Shown here piece by piece: positions 21,582 through 30,636 of a stretch of 64,000 bases of DNA. The translations under genes and the position numbers were made by a program. Positions within the stretch are counted from its first letter, which is position 1. Each line of letters starts with the position of its first letter. Where the stretch lies: NCBI GenBank assembly GCA_002842095.1, contig PHCB01000012.1, forward strand, positions 1 through 64,000. The letters are read 5' to 3'. The notes beneath the pieces were generated by a model. That model ran no database searches and was not told where the DNA came from. It saw only the letters and a program-made list of their open reading frames with translations. Source of the DNA: a candidate division BRC1 bacterium HGW-BRC1-1. GTDB lineage: Bacteria > Sumerlaeota > Sumerlaeia > Sumerlaeales > Sumerlaeaceae.

Positions 21582-21626
21582 CAATGCTTGTTAGTCATTG
21601 CTCAAATAGTAAGCATTGTCTAACAA
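21582..21626. promoter_or_regulatory. Candidate MntR operator in the mntH-mntR gap
   Basis: The A+T-rich gap contains two interleaved inverted repeats: caatgctt (21582-21589) with aagcattg (21611-21618), and ttgttag (21588-21594) with ctaacaa (21620-21626). Such symmetry between a metal transporter and its repressor suggests repressor sites controlling both genes. It does not match the E. coli MntR box closely. Confidence 0.5.
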
Positions 21627-21682
21627 AATTCGTAATCGTTAACATAGATGCTAATGGCTAATAAAGTGTATAGGGTATGGAC

Positions 21683-22129
21683 ATGGCCTCCTCAAAGACA
21701 CACCAACCACCAACCGTCCGGACCCGGCTTCAACACGCCGAGGAGAACACCCTCGACTACGTGAAGGTCATTGCGGAGTTGATCGAACGTCGCGGAGAAG
21801 CCCGCGTGATCGACATCGCAGACGCGCTCCATGTCAGCAAAGCCACGGTCAGCAAGAAACTGCTCCAGTTACAGCGCGAGGGATTGGTGCGCAGCGAACC
21901 GTATCGTTCAATATTTCTCGAACCGCAGGGCGCGAGCATGGCCTCGGCGGGAAAGATCCGCCATGCCCATGTGCTGGATTTCCTCCTGGCCATCGGGGTC
22001 CCCCGGGAAATTGCCGAGGATGATGCCGAGGGAATCGAACATCACGTCAGCCCTCAAACCGTTCGGGCGCTTCGCGAGGTAACTCGGAAACTATCCGAGG
22101 AATCCGAAAAACAATCCGGGAAGAAGTGA
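21683..22129 (+). CDS. mntR: Manganese-responsive regulator, DtxR/MntR family
   Basis: DNA-binding repressor of 148 residues in the proteobacterial MntR style. A winged helix ('VIDIADALHVSKATVSKKLLQLQREGLV') is followed by the metal-binding dimerisation part 'HAHVLDFLLAIGVPREIAEDDAEGIEHHVS', whose Glu-His-His cluster matches the Mn2+ ligands. The family's optional SH3-like third domain is absent. ATG at 21683 has AGGG 7-8 bases upstream; the ATG at 21677 is too close to that site. It most likely represses the divergent mntH when Mn2+ is plentiful and may regulate itself. Confidence 0.9.
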   Translation: MASSKTHQPPTVRTRLQHAEENTLDYVKVIAELIERRGEARVIDIADALHVSKATVSKKLLQLQREGLVRSEPYRSIFLEPQGASMASAGKIRHAHVLDFLLAIGVPREIAEDDAEGIEHHVSPQTVRALREVTRKLSEESEKQSGKK

Positions 22130-22315
22130 GCGCCGCCCCGGCCTATGCTCAAATTTCACTCCCCGGGACCAGGAACATTTAACGAGGTATAAACTCAAAG
22201 CCTGTCCCTTTTCGCGAACCCGCCCCAACCCTCGAACACCCCTTGCCATTTGATTTTCCTCCCTCCATTGTGTTTTTTCGGATCATCTAAATGGAATCAC
22301 TGGGGAGTGATACTT

Positions 22316-23623
22316 GTGCGTTTTCTTTCAGCTTCTTTAACCATCTGCACCATACTGCTGTCCACTTTGGGCATGGCTCAACTGCCCGTTATCACTTCAA
22401 CTCCACTGCCCGTTACAAGTTCAACCCCGGCCCCGTCAGCCGCACCCACCCACGAATTCCGCGGCTTGTGGGTTGCCACGGTTGCCAACATCGACTGGCC
22501 CTCGCGACGGGGGTTGCCATCCGATCAGCAACAAAAGGAGATGGTCGAACTGCTCGACCGCGCTAAGGCTCTGAACTTTAACGCCATCGTCTTCCAGGTG
22601 CGCCCCGCATGCGACGCCTTATACGATTCGAAGTTGGAACCCTGGAGCGTCTACCTGACCGGCAAAACCGGCCAGCCTCCCACGCCCCTTTACGATCCGC
22701 TCACCTTTGCGGTAAGTGAAGCCCACAAGCGCGGCATGGAATTGCACGCATGGTTCAACCCTTACCGCGCAGGACTGGCGAACACCACGAGCACTCTGCC
22801 AGCCAACCATGTGGCCATCAGCGACCCCCAGATGGTGCGCCAGTATGGCACCAAGCTCTGGCTCGATCCCGGCATGCCCGAAGTGCAGGACTACTCGTTG
22901 CGCGTTGTGATGGACGTGGTGAAACGTTACGACATCGACGGCGTTCACTTCGACGATTACTTCTATCCCTACGTGGAACGCGACGCCAACAAGAACGCCA
23001 TCCCCTTCCCCGACGAATCGTCCTATCAGGCATATCTCAAGCGGGGGGGGAAATTGGAACTGAACGACTGGCGACGCGACAGCGTGAACCGCTTCATCAA
23101 GAGTGTCTACACCTCCGTGAAAGCCACGAAACCCCATGTCAAAGTCGGCATCAGTCCCTTCGGCATTTGGAAAAGCGGCACACCCCCCGGAATCTCCGGA
23201 CTCAGTTCCGTGAACGAGCTTTATGCAGATTCGAAACTGTGGCTGAATGAGGGATGGGTCGACTACATGACCCCGCAACTCTATTGGAAAATTTCCTCGA
23301 AGCAACAGAGCTACCCCACGTTGCTCGCCTGGTGGGTGAGCGAGAACACAAAAAAACGCCACATTTGGCCCGGCTTGCACACGAGCCTGACCGGCAACGG
23401 AAGCAAAGCCTTCTCTCCCACAGAAATCGTGGAGCAAATCGCCCTCACCCGGGAACAACCGGGTGCCACGGGAGAGGTTCATTTCAGTGCAAGAGCCATC
23501 ATGAGAAATCAGGGGGGAGTCGCCGACGCTCTGCTGGCGGGGCCGTATGCAAAACCCGCTCTCATCCCCGAATCGCCCTGGCTGCCACCGCCTCCCGCCG
23601 GGTCCGGACCACAGGCTCAATAA
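22316..23623 (+). CDS. Secreted family-10-like glycosyl hydrolase (DUF187/GHL10)
   Basis: Exported protein of 435 residues. GTG at 22316 is chosen because GGGGAG lies 8 bases before it and it opens a good signal peptide (RFLSASLTICTILLSTLGMA). After a Ser/Thr/Pro linker with short repeats, the TIM-barrel domain begins at 'EFRGLWVATVANIDWPS', a DUF187 hallmark also seen in YngK-like proteins. 'HAWFNPYRA', 'DGVHFDDYFYPY' and 'GWVDYMTPQLYWK' carry likely catalytic acids. Related proteins act on glycans, sometimes on denuded peptidoglycan, but the substrate here is unknown. The dihydropyrimidinase gene follows after 29 bases. Confidence 0.87.
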   Translation: MRFLSASLTICTILLSTLGMAQLPVITSTPLPVTSSTPAPSAAPTHEFRGLWVATVANIDWPSRRGLPSDQQQKEMVELLDRAKALNFNAIVFQVRPACDALYDSKLEPWSVYLTGKTGQPPTPLYDPLTFAVSEAHKRGMELHAWFNPYRAGLANTTSTLPANHVAISDPQMVRQYGTKLWLDPGMPEVQDYSLRVVMDVVKRYDIDGVHFDDYFYPYVERDANKNAIPFPDESSYQAYLKRGGKLELNDWRRDSVNRFIKSVYTSVKATKPHVKVGISPFGIWKSGTPPGISGLSSVNELYADSKLWLNEGWVDYMTPQLYWKISSKQQSYPTLLAWWVSENTKKRHIWPGLHTSLTGNGSKAFSPTEIVEQIALTREQPGATGEVHFSARAIMRNQGGVADALLAGPYAKPALIPESPWLPPPPAGSGPQAQ

Positions 23624-23652
23624 CCCCCAGGATGGAAAGGTCGGAAACAACC

Positions 23653-25056
23653 ATGAGCATCCTCATTCGCAACGGACGCATCGTCACCGCAACGGATGAT
23701 TACATTGCCGACCTGTACGCCGAGGACGAAACCATCTCCCTCATAGGGCGCGACCTGAAGGTAAAGGCCGACCGCGAGTTCGATGCCACCGGTCGCCTTG
23801 TCATCCCCGGCGGCGTGGACCCCCACGTGCACCTCGACCTGCCCGTGGCTCCCGGCGTGGTGAGCAGCGACGACTTCGAAACCGGCACGCGGGCCGCGGC
23901 ATTCGGCGGCACCACCTGCGTCATCGATTTTCCCACGCAGGATCGCGGCGGTTCCATGCTGGACGCATTGGCCACGTGGCACGACAAAGCCGCCGGACGC
24001 GCATGCATCGACTACGGTTTCCACATGATCGTCACCGATCTGCCCGAGTCGCGATTACCCGAAATGGATCGCCTCGTGCAAGACGAGGGAGTGTCCACGT
24101 TCAAGCTCTTCACCGCCTACCCCGACCGCCTCTACGTGGACGATGCCGTGTTGTACCGCGCCATGCGCCGCGCGGGGCAGTTGGGTGCCATGGTAATGAT
24201 GCACGCAGAGAATGGCATTGTGATCGACGAGATCATCCGCGAAGCCCTGCGCAATGGCCACACCGGGCCAGGCTGGCACGGGCGAACGCGCCCCGTGGAA
24301 ATGGAAGCCGAGGGAGTGTACCGCTCCATCGCCATCGCCCGCGTGGCGGAGGCGGCGGTCTACATCGTGCACCTGAGTTGCGCCGCCGCGCTGGAGGAAG
24401 TGCGCCGGGCCCGCGAAACCGGACAGAATGTTTACGCCGAGACCTGCCCCCAGTATCTCTTCCTGGACGACAGCCGCTACGACGCTCCCGATTTCGAAGC
24501 CGCCAAATGGGTGATGACCCCGGCGCTGCGTCCCGTGGCAAACCAGCAGGCGCTCTGGCACGGTCTGCGACTCAACCACCTGCAAGCCATCGCCACCGAC
24601 CATTGTCCGTTTTGTTTCGCCGATCAAAAACATGCCGGACGCGACAACTTCACCAAGATCCCCAACGGCGCCCCCGGCATCGAAAATCGCATGAGCCTCG
24701 TGTACAACGGCGGCGTCGTGGCCGGGCGCATCGACGTGAACCGCTTCGTCGAACTGACCAGCACTGCGGCGGCGAAACTGTTCGGCCTCTTCCCGCGCAA
24801 GGGCACCATCGCCGTGGGCAGCGATGCCGATCTGGTGATTTTCGATCCCGAGCGGCGCGAGACGATCAGCGTGAACAACCCCCTCATGCATCACATGCGC
24901 GTTGATTACAGCGCATACGAAGGGATGGAGGTGCAGGGTTATCCCGAAACCGTGATCTCCCGCGGACGCGTCCTCTGCCACGCGGGACAATGGCACGGCG
25001 AGTCTGGCGCGGGTCGCTTCCTGAAGCGCGCCCCGCTGGGCGCTCAGCGAAGCTGA
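23653..25056 (+). CDS. Dihydropyrimidinase / D-hydantoinase
   Basis: Cytoplasmic cyclic amidohydrolase of 467 residues that opens dihydropyrimidines or hydantoins to N-carbamoyl acids. The binuclear metal centre is intact: 'DPHVHLDLP' (HxH), the lysine in 'STFKLFTAYP' expected to be carboxylated, 'MMHAENG', 'YIVHLSCA' and 'IATDHCPF'. The tail 'GSDADLVIFDP' is typical for the superfamily. ATG at 23653 has GGAA 8 bases upstream. Other pyrimidine-degradation genes are not nearby. Its end overlaps the convergent membrane-protein gene by 13 bases. Confidence 0.92.
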   Translation: MSILIRNGRIVTATDDYIADLYAEDETISLIGRDLKVKADREFDATGRLVIPGGVDPHVHLDLPVAPGVVSSDDFETGTRAAAFGGTTCVIDFPTQDRGGSMLDALATWHDKAAGRACIDYGFHMIVTDLPESRLPEMDRLVQDEGVSTFKLFTAYPDRLYVDDAVLYRAMRRAGQLGAMVMMHAENGIVIDEIIREALRNGHTGPGWHGRTRPVEMEAEGVYRSIAIARVAEAAVYIVHLSCAAALEEVRRARETGQNVYAETCPQYLFLDDSRYDAPDFEAAKWVMTPALRPVANQQALWHGLRLNHLQAIATDHCPFCFADQKHAGRDNFTKIPNGAPGIENRMSLVYNGGVVAGRIDVNRFVELTSTAAAKLFGLFPRKGTIAVGSDADLVIFDPERRETISVNNPLMHHMRVDYSAYEGMEVQGYPETVISRGRVLCHAGQWHGESGAGRFLKRAPLGAQRS

Positions 25057-26759
25057 TATTCGAGGATGAACTGGGCCTCGGCCCGATCGTCGTCAAACAA
25101 CTTTACACCCAAAGTCCCCACGAAAAAGTCGGCGTTGGCCCGCAGCCAATCCGCACGCGCCGGCTTCGAGGTGAGAAGCGCTACATCCTCCACCACAGCC
25201 ATGCGCGGAGGGGCTGATGTCGCGTCGGGATTTTTTGCCCGGACCTCGTCAACACACGCACTCAACAGATAACTGAGAGAGCGCTCATACCAGGACCCAC
25301 TCAGGTGATCCAACCGACCATGACCCACGCCCGCCTCCGCCAGCCGACAGGCCAGTTCGCGCTGAACCTTCAACGCAATGTAATACGGCCCCGGCACGAC
25401 CTCGGTCCGATCCACGATGCGCATACAGTTCACATGCTGCGTGGCATAACCCGCACCACCAATGATGGCGGCGAAAATTGCCACCCGCAACGCCAGCCCA
25501 TCGCGACCCGCTTCCACAAGCCTTGAAACGGGCAGACCTGCCAGCAGAAACAGCGCAGGCATACCCAGTGCAAAATAAGTCGAGTTGGGGTGTGACACCA
25601 GTGCCCCTCCCACTACCGCGGGCAGGGCCAGCCACAAGAGCAGCAACAATTCCTGACTGCGAAAGTGCGATGCGCTTTCCCTCCGTAATGCCTTTGCGAC
25701 CCACTGCGCAACGCCCCACGCGACCAACGCCACGCCCACACCACCCATGGCCAGAAAAAGAAAATCCAGAACATGGGACCAGGTCCGTTGCTCTTCTGTG
25801 AGCAGAAAACCCAAGCCGCCCAACGGCCCGCCGCTCGCAAAGGGTTCGAACACCGAGGCCAGACTCTCCTGCATACGCTGCCAGACAGGATCGGGAGGAG
25901 GAATCTTTTCCACGAAATTACGAACGAAATCTGGCTGCGCCTCCAAGGGCGTACCACGCCGAGCCCACCAATCTGACGCACTGGGCAACAACGCTGAACC
26001 AAACGGAATGAAGCTTAACATCGCACCTCGCAGCAATGCCCCCCCCGACAAATCACGCCGCCGGGCGAGCCACACAAACCACGCCGACATCATGATCAGC
26101 CAGAGGGCCGACGCCGGATGCACCAACACCGCAAGCGCAATCATCCCGAGACAGAAGGCCCCGTACCGCGCACGACGGACTGCATCGGCCGACCCATCCA
26201 ACGCCCATCCGGCACCCCACAAGGCCCACGCTCCCAGCATGGGCAGGAAATTTTGCGCCCAAATGTTGCGGCCTCCCATCACCATGACCGGCAGAAACAG
26301 ATAGAGCACCACGGGCACCAACCACGCAGGCCCGGCCAGTCGGCGGCGCGCGAACCAATACAACGGCGTAACGCCAGTCAGCACGAGCAACGCCTGCCAG
26401 GCCGCTGTCACCTCAGGCCACGGCGATGCCAGACCCGCCGGCAACAGCAGCCAGATCAACCCCGGCGGATTGCGAAACCCCATCGAATTAATAATGCCGG
26501 TCGGCGGAGGAAACCCGAGGTTAAGCGTTTCCCGCGTACGCTCCAACGCTGCCGCGGAGTCGTATGTAAACGGAATGAGATCCAGCCGCCACAGCCGCAA
26601 AAAAACGGCGACGGCCGTCAGAGCCAATAGTACCAGTAGTGACAGCGAAACCCTCCCACTCTTTTCATGGGCATGGCCTGTGGCCTCCACATCGGGGGTG
26701 GTTTCGGTCACGCCGACATCACGCTCAGGATTCAAGAAACGAAAGTTTAGGTTCCACAC
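25044..26759 (-). CDS. Polytopic GT-C (ArnT/GT39-like) glycosyltransferase
   Basis: About 571 residues with roughly 11 hydrophobic helices, a long first loop containing acidic residues ('PFTYDSAAALERTRE') and a soluble C-terminus, as in GT-C enzymes that use polyprenyl-phosphate sugars. No substrate can be read from sequence. The GTG at 26759 would overlap the upstream epimerase gene by 35 bases; a GTG at 26711 avoids this. Neither has a clear ribosome binding site. Last gene of the minus-strand cell-wall locus, so it may be translationally coupled to it. Confidence 0.7.
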   Translation of the reverse strand: MWNLNFRFLNPERDVGVTETTPDVEATGHAHEKSGRVSLSLLVLLALTAVAVFLRLWRLDLIPFTYDSAAALERTRETLNLGFPPPTGIINSMGFRNPPGLIWLLLPAGLASPWPEVTAAWQALLVLTGVTPLYWFARRRLAGPAWLVPVVLYLFLPVMVMGGRNIWAQNFLPMLGAWALWGAGWALDGSADAVRRARYGAFCLGMIALAVLVHPASALWLIMMSAWFVWLARRRDLSGGALLRGAMLSFIPFGSALLPSASDWWARRGTPLEAQPDFVRNFVEKIPPPDPVWQRMQESLASVFEPFASGGPLGGLGFLLTEEQRTWSHVLDFLFLAMGGVGVALVAWGVAQWVAKALRRESASHFRSQELLLLLWLALPAVVGGALVSHPNSTYFALGMPALFLLAGLPVSRLVEAGRDGLALRVAIFAAIIGGAGYATQHVNCMRIVDRTEVVPGPYYIALKVQRELACRLAEAGVGHGRLDHLSGSWYERSLSYLLSACVDEVRAKNPDATSAPPRMAVVEDVALLTSKPARADWLRANADFFVGTLGVKLFDDDRAEAQFILEYQLR

Positions 26760-27831
26760 CCAGGCCCGGTTTTTCAGGCAGCGTGAGAGACCCGTCCGCC
26801 GCGCAAAGCACGCCCGTGAAGGGATTATTTTTCACCAGCAGGTTCCCGTCGAGATCGAGGTTGTCCGCATAGGCGCCCAGATGCGCTGCGGCGGTGATGG
26901 CCACGCTGGTCTCGATCATGCAGCCGATCATCACGCGCATATCGTACACCCGCGCCAGCGCCAACATACGCCGCGCCTCCACCAACCCGCCACTTTTCAT
27001 CAGCTTGATGTTAATGCCATCCACCGCCCCCACCAGACCGGGTAGATCGGCGGCCGTCATGGAGTCTTCGTCCACGAAAATCGGCAGCGGCGCGTTCTTC
27101 TTCAATTCGCGCAGGGCCGCGATCTCGCCCTTTTCCAGAGGCTGCTCAACATACTCCACGCCGAGGTCCGCGAGCACCGACATTGCCTCACGCGCTTCGT
27201 CCAGCGACCAGCCACCATTGGCATCCACGCGCAAAACCTTGTCGCCGGCCTCGCGCCGAATTTCGCGCATGATATCCAAATCAAACTTCAACTCGCGACC
27301 CAGCTTGATCTTCAAAATGGCGTAGGCCCGCGCCGTATCTACCTTGCGCAGCATCACCTCCGGCGTATCCAAACCGATCGTAAATGAAGTCGTCAGAAGC
27401 CCCACCGGTTTACGACCAAACAAACGGTAAAGAGGCATCTCCAGTTGTTTGCCGAGCCGGTCGAAAAGCGCCATGTCGATGGCCGCCTTGGTTGCTCCTC
27501 GAAAAGTTTTGTGCGGATGCGACGCGCGCTCGGGCATCGCGTCAATGGCCGACCAAACCGCTTCCTCTACATCATCGATGAAATCCAGACGGCCGGCGTC
27601 TCCCGCCGTGTACTGCTCAAGGGCGCGGTCGGCAACTTCCATCGCCCGGGCGATGTCGTCCGCAGTCTCGCAATAATAGCGCGAGCAGGCTGCCTCGCCC
27701 CATCCGCCGTCCACTTGCACGAGCATGGTGTTTTGAGTGCTCTGGGTCCCCCTGGATATTCCAAAGGGATCGATCATCTCCAGCTTGTACAGGTGTGTTT
27801 TAATCACGGAATAGACTTGTGGCGCCCGCAC
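26725..27831 (-). CDS. Dipeptide epimerase, enolase superfamily (paralog 1)
   Basis: About 368 residues; likely L-Ala-D/L-Glu-type epimerase that converts wall-derived dipeptides. The muconate-lactonizing barrel has the K-x-K pair ('ILKIKLG'), metal ligands in 'RVDANGGWS', 'YVEQPLE' and 'FVDEDSM', and the opposite lysine in 'NIKLMKSGG'. 'NLDLDGNLL' matches the DxD that binds the dipeptide amino group. The start is GTG at 27831, or GTG at 27807, which fits the family N-terminus better. Closest in the window to the gene at 32026-33072. Side-chain specificity is unknown. Confidence 0.87.
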   Translation of the reverse strand: MRAPQVYSVIKTHLYKLEMIDPFGISRGTQSTQNTMLVQVDGGWGEAACSRYYCETADDIARAMEVADRALEQYTAGDAGRLDFIDDVEEAVWSAIDAMPERASHPHKTFRGATKAAIDMALFDRLGKQLEMPLYRLFGRKPVGLLTTSFTIGLDTPEVMLRKVDTARAYAILKIKLGRELKFDLDIMREIRREAGDKVLRVDANGGWSLDEAREAMSVLADLGVEYVEQPLEKGEIAALRELKKNAPLPIFVDEDSMTAADLPGLVGAVDGINIKLMKSGGLVEARRMLALARVYDMRVMIGCMIETSVAITAAAHLGAYADNLDLDGNLLVKNNPFTGVLCAADGSLTLPEKPGLGVEPKLSFLES

Positions 27832-27897
27832 CCGAGTTGCTCAGAGGCGGCACCTTGCTCCTTCGTTTAGAAATTTATTAACGACCGACCAACGACC

Positions 27898-28965
27898 TTA
27901 CGGCTGATAGATGATACCCGTGCCGGCGCCAACACCCTCAACCGAGAAAACCGGTCCTACTTGATGATAGCCACCCTCACACTCGAAGGGCTGGAGCAGG
28001 TAAACCGAATCGAGGTCGCAGTGCGTGAAACAACCCAAACCGCAGGCGAGATGCACCGACGCGGCCAGACCAATCTTGCTCTCCATCATGCAGCCGATCA
28101 TCAGGCTGATGTTCGCGGCCCGCGCGATGCCCGCGATGTCGAGCGCCCCCACCAGGCCGGCCTTGGCCACCTTGATGTTGATGACGTCTGCGGCCTCCTC
28201 GCGCACCACGCGAATCGCATCCTCCGGCGTGAAAACCGTTTCGTCGGCACCCACCAGAAAACCGCAATGCTCGCGCACATAACGCATCCCCGCCAGATCG
28301 TCGCGGCGCACGGGTTGCTCCAGAAGGCTCAGTTCAATACCCGCCTTTTCAATGCGACGCGCCAGTTCCACCGCATCCTTGGGCGAGAAACCCTGGTTCG
28401 CGTCGAGCGCCAGGTCCGCATCGGGACACACCTCATGAACCGCCTTCACCCGGGCGAAATCCACCGCCACCGTCATGCCAACCTTGATTTTGATTTTGTT
28501 GAAACCCTGCTTCACAGCCTTCGCCGCCGACTTCGCGGTTTCCTCCGGCGTGCCCAGCGACAGTGTGTAGTCGGTCTCCACCTCGGTTTTCACGCCACCA
28601 AAAAACTGGTGCAAACTAACACCCGCCATCTTGCCCCAGGCATCCAACACGGCAATCTCCACTCCACTGTGGGCCGCGAACTGATGCCGCAGCGCCTTGC
28701 GCGTATCCACCAGCAAAGTCCGCCACGACTCCACATCGCGCCCCTCAACAACTGATCGCAAGTGGTTGATGGCCGCAATGGACGTGGCCTGCGTATCGCC
28801 CGTGGTATAAGGCGACGGAGCCACCTCACCAAAGCCCACCGTTCCGTCCTCCAGTTCCACGCGCACCAACACATTGTTGGCGGCATCCTTGCGCCCCGTG
28901 GCGATAATAAAAGGCTCGATCAGCGGAAGATCAAACGGCTCGGCAGAAAGCTTGGTTATACGCAT
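27898..28965 (-). CDS. Dipeptide epimerase, enolase superfamily (paralog 2)
   Basis: A 355-residue second epimerase with intact active site: K-x-K in 'KIKIKVG', ligands in 'ALDANQGFS', 'LLEQPV' and 'GADETVF', lysine in 'NIKVAKAG'. It differs from the other two by DANQ instead of DANG and by 'HCDLDSVYLL' at the substrate end, so it probably prefers other dipeptides. GAGGA lies 11 bases before the ATG. It is 66 bases from paralog 1 and about 100 bases from murE, all on the minus strand. Confidence 0.88.
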   Translation of the reverse strand: MRITKLSAEPFDLPLIEPFIIATGRKDAANNVLVRVELEDGTVGFGEVAPSPYTTGDTQATSIAAINHLRSVVEGRDVESWRTLLVDTRKALRHQFAAHSGVEIAVLDAWGKMAGVSLHQFFGGVKTEVETDYTLSLGTPEETAKSAAKAVKQGFNKIKIKVGMTVAVDFARVKAVHEVCPDADLALDANQGFSPKDAVELARRIEKAGIELSLLEQPVRRDDLAGMRYVREHCGFLVGADETVFTPEDAIRVVREEAADVINIKVAKAGLVGALDIAGIARAANISLMIGCMMESKIGLAASVHLACGLGCFTHCDLDSVYLLQPFECEGGYHQVGPVFSVEGVGAGTGIIYQP

Positions 28966-29065
28966 GGCGGAAAAGGTCCTCTTCTAAAATGATTAAACCG
29001 GCCGGGCCAACCCGCGCCCGGCCACAATGCTAAATTTCGATCAATGTTGACCGGCTGATTCAGCC

Positions 29066-30547
29066 TCACCCACGCCCCAGACGCGTTGCCACTGCGTCGT
29101 CGGCCACGAGGAAGTCATTGAACTCTAGCGTGCGGTCTTTCAGGGTCTGCGTCGTTTCGTGACCCTTGCCGGCGATGAGCACCAGATCGCCCGGCTGGGC
29201 GATTTCCACGGCCTTCAGAATCGCTTCGCGTCGGTCGTGAATCACCTGGGCCTTCGTGCGATCTTTCAGACCCGCCAGCACGTCTTCGACAATCTTGCCG
29301 GGATCTTCCGTACGCGGGTTGTCGTCGGTCACGATGACCAGATCGCTGCCTTCTTCGGCAATGCCCGCCATGATGGGGCGCTTCGTCGCATCGCGATCAC
29401 CGCCACAACCGAACACGGTGATGATCCGCTTCGGGTTGGCTGCCTTTGCCGCCGCCAGTACTTTCACCAGACCATCGGGTGTGTGGGCGTAGTCCACGAT
29501 AACGGCGTAGTCCTGCCCGCGCTCCACCGGCTGAAACCGACCGGCCACCACGATGCTCCGCTCGAGACCCGCCACCAGCGTTTGCAGATCCTCGCCCAGG
29601 ACGTAACAGCACGCCGCGGCAACCAGACTGTTGTACACGTTAAACTCGCCCCGCAGCCGGCTTTTCACATGGGCCTCGCCCTTGGGCGTGACCAGCGTGA
29701 ACTCCGTGCCCGACACTGAAAATTTCACATCCTTGGCAGAAATTTCAGCCGGATTCACCAGACCGATGCGAATGACCTTGGCCCGCGCGGCCTTCTCAAA
29801 ATGCTCCACGCTCGGATCGTCGGCGTTCACAATCACGTATTTGTCCGGCTCCAGCCAGCGGAAGAACTCCAGCTTGCACTCGCGGTACGCTTCCATCGTG
29901 CGGTGATAGTCGAGGTGATCCTGCGTGAAGTTCGTCCACGCGCCCACTTCAAACTGGATGCCATCCACGCGGTGGAAATTTACACCGTGCGACGAAACTT
30001 CCATCACCACATGGGAGCATTCCTCCTTCACCATCTCCTGAAATATTTCCTGAAGATCCGGCGGTTCGGGCGTCGTGTCCTTCGACTTGCGGATGTCTCC
30101 CGCCACCTTGTAATATAGCGTCCCCATCAGGCCAATGCGGTGCTTCAGGGCCAGGATACTCTCCACGATGTGCGCCGTGGTCGTTTTGCCATTCGTTCCC
30201 GTGATTCCGATTACTTTCAGTTTGCTCGAAGGATGGCCATAAAACTCACCGGCCACATCGGCCAGCACGTCGCGGGTATCCTTCACGAGGATCTTCGTCA
30301 CGTTGGCCGGCACCGGCACATCGCGCTGCAACATCACTGCCACAGCCCCGTTGGCGACGGCCTCTTTAACATGATCATGGCCATCGGGGATCTCGATTTT
30401 GTCGAGCTGCGTATACATGTCGATAGCCACAAAAAGAAATCCGGGCTTCACCCGCAGCGGATCGTAAACAACACCCGTAATGTCGAGGTCCGGATTGCCG
30501 GTAACCTGCGCGTCGGGAGCAAGGCTAATCAATTTGCTGAGCTTCAT
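29066..30547 (-). CDS. murE: UDP-MurNAc-L-Ala-D-Glu:meso-diaminopimelate ligase
   Basis: Cytoplasmic Mur ligase of 493 residues that adds the third stem residue to the peptidoglycan precursor. N-terminal UMP-binding part, ATP P-loop 'GITGTNGKTTT', 'VSSHG' and the C-terminal DNPR motif (D409-R412), which marks meso-diaminopimelate rather than lysine as substrate. Length is normal. GGAG lies 12 bases upstream of the ATG. Unusually it is not in a dcw/mur-fts cluster but between an M20 dipeptidase and two epimerases, a setting that suggests a link to recycling of wall peptides. Confidence 0.95.
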   Translation of the reverse strand: MKLSKLISLAPDAQVTGNPDLDITGVVYDPLRVKPGFLFVAIDMYTQLDKIEIPDGHDHVKEAVANGAVAVMLQRDVPVPANVTKILVKDTRDVLADVAGEFYGHPSSKLKVIGITGTNGKTTTAHIVESILALKHRIGLMGTLYYKVAGDIRKSKDTTPEPPDLQEIFQEMVKEECSHVVMEVSSHGVNFHRVDGIQFEVGAWTNFTQDHLDYHRTMEAYRECKLEFFRWLEPDKYVIVNADDPSVEHFEKAARAKVIRIGLVNPAEISAKDVKFSVSGTEFTLVTPKGEAHVKSRLRGEFNVYNSLVAAACCYVLGEDLQTLVAGLERSIVVAGRFQPVERGQDYAVIVDYAHTPDGLVKVLAAAKAANPKRIITVFGCGGDRDATKRPIMAGIAEEGSDLVIVTDDNPRTEDPGKIVEDVLAGLKDRTKAQVIHDRREAILKAVEIAQPGDLVLIAGKGHETTQTLKDRTLEFNDFLVADDAVATRLGRG

Positions 30548-30636
30548 TTTAAGAAATATCTCCGTGGATGTTTGGGTGATAAATACGATGCGGATGCAAC
30601 AGCGCTAACATGGCGTCGCCAAGCCGGTTTGCAATG

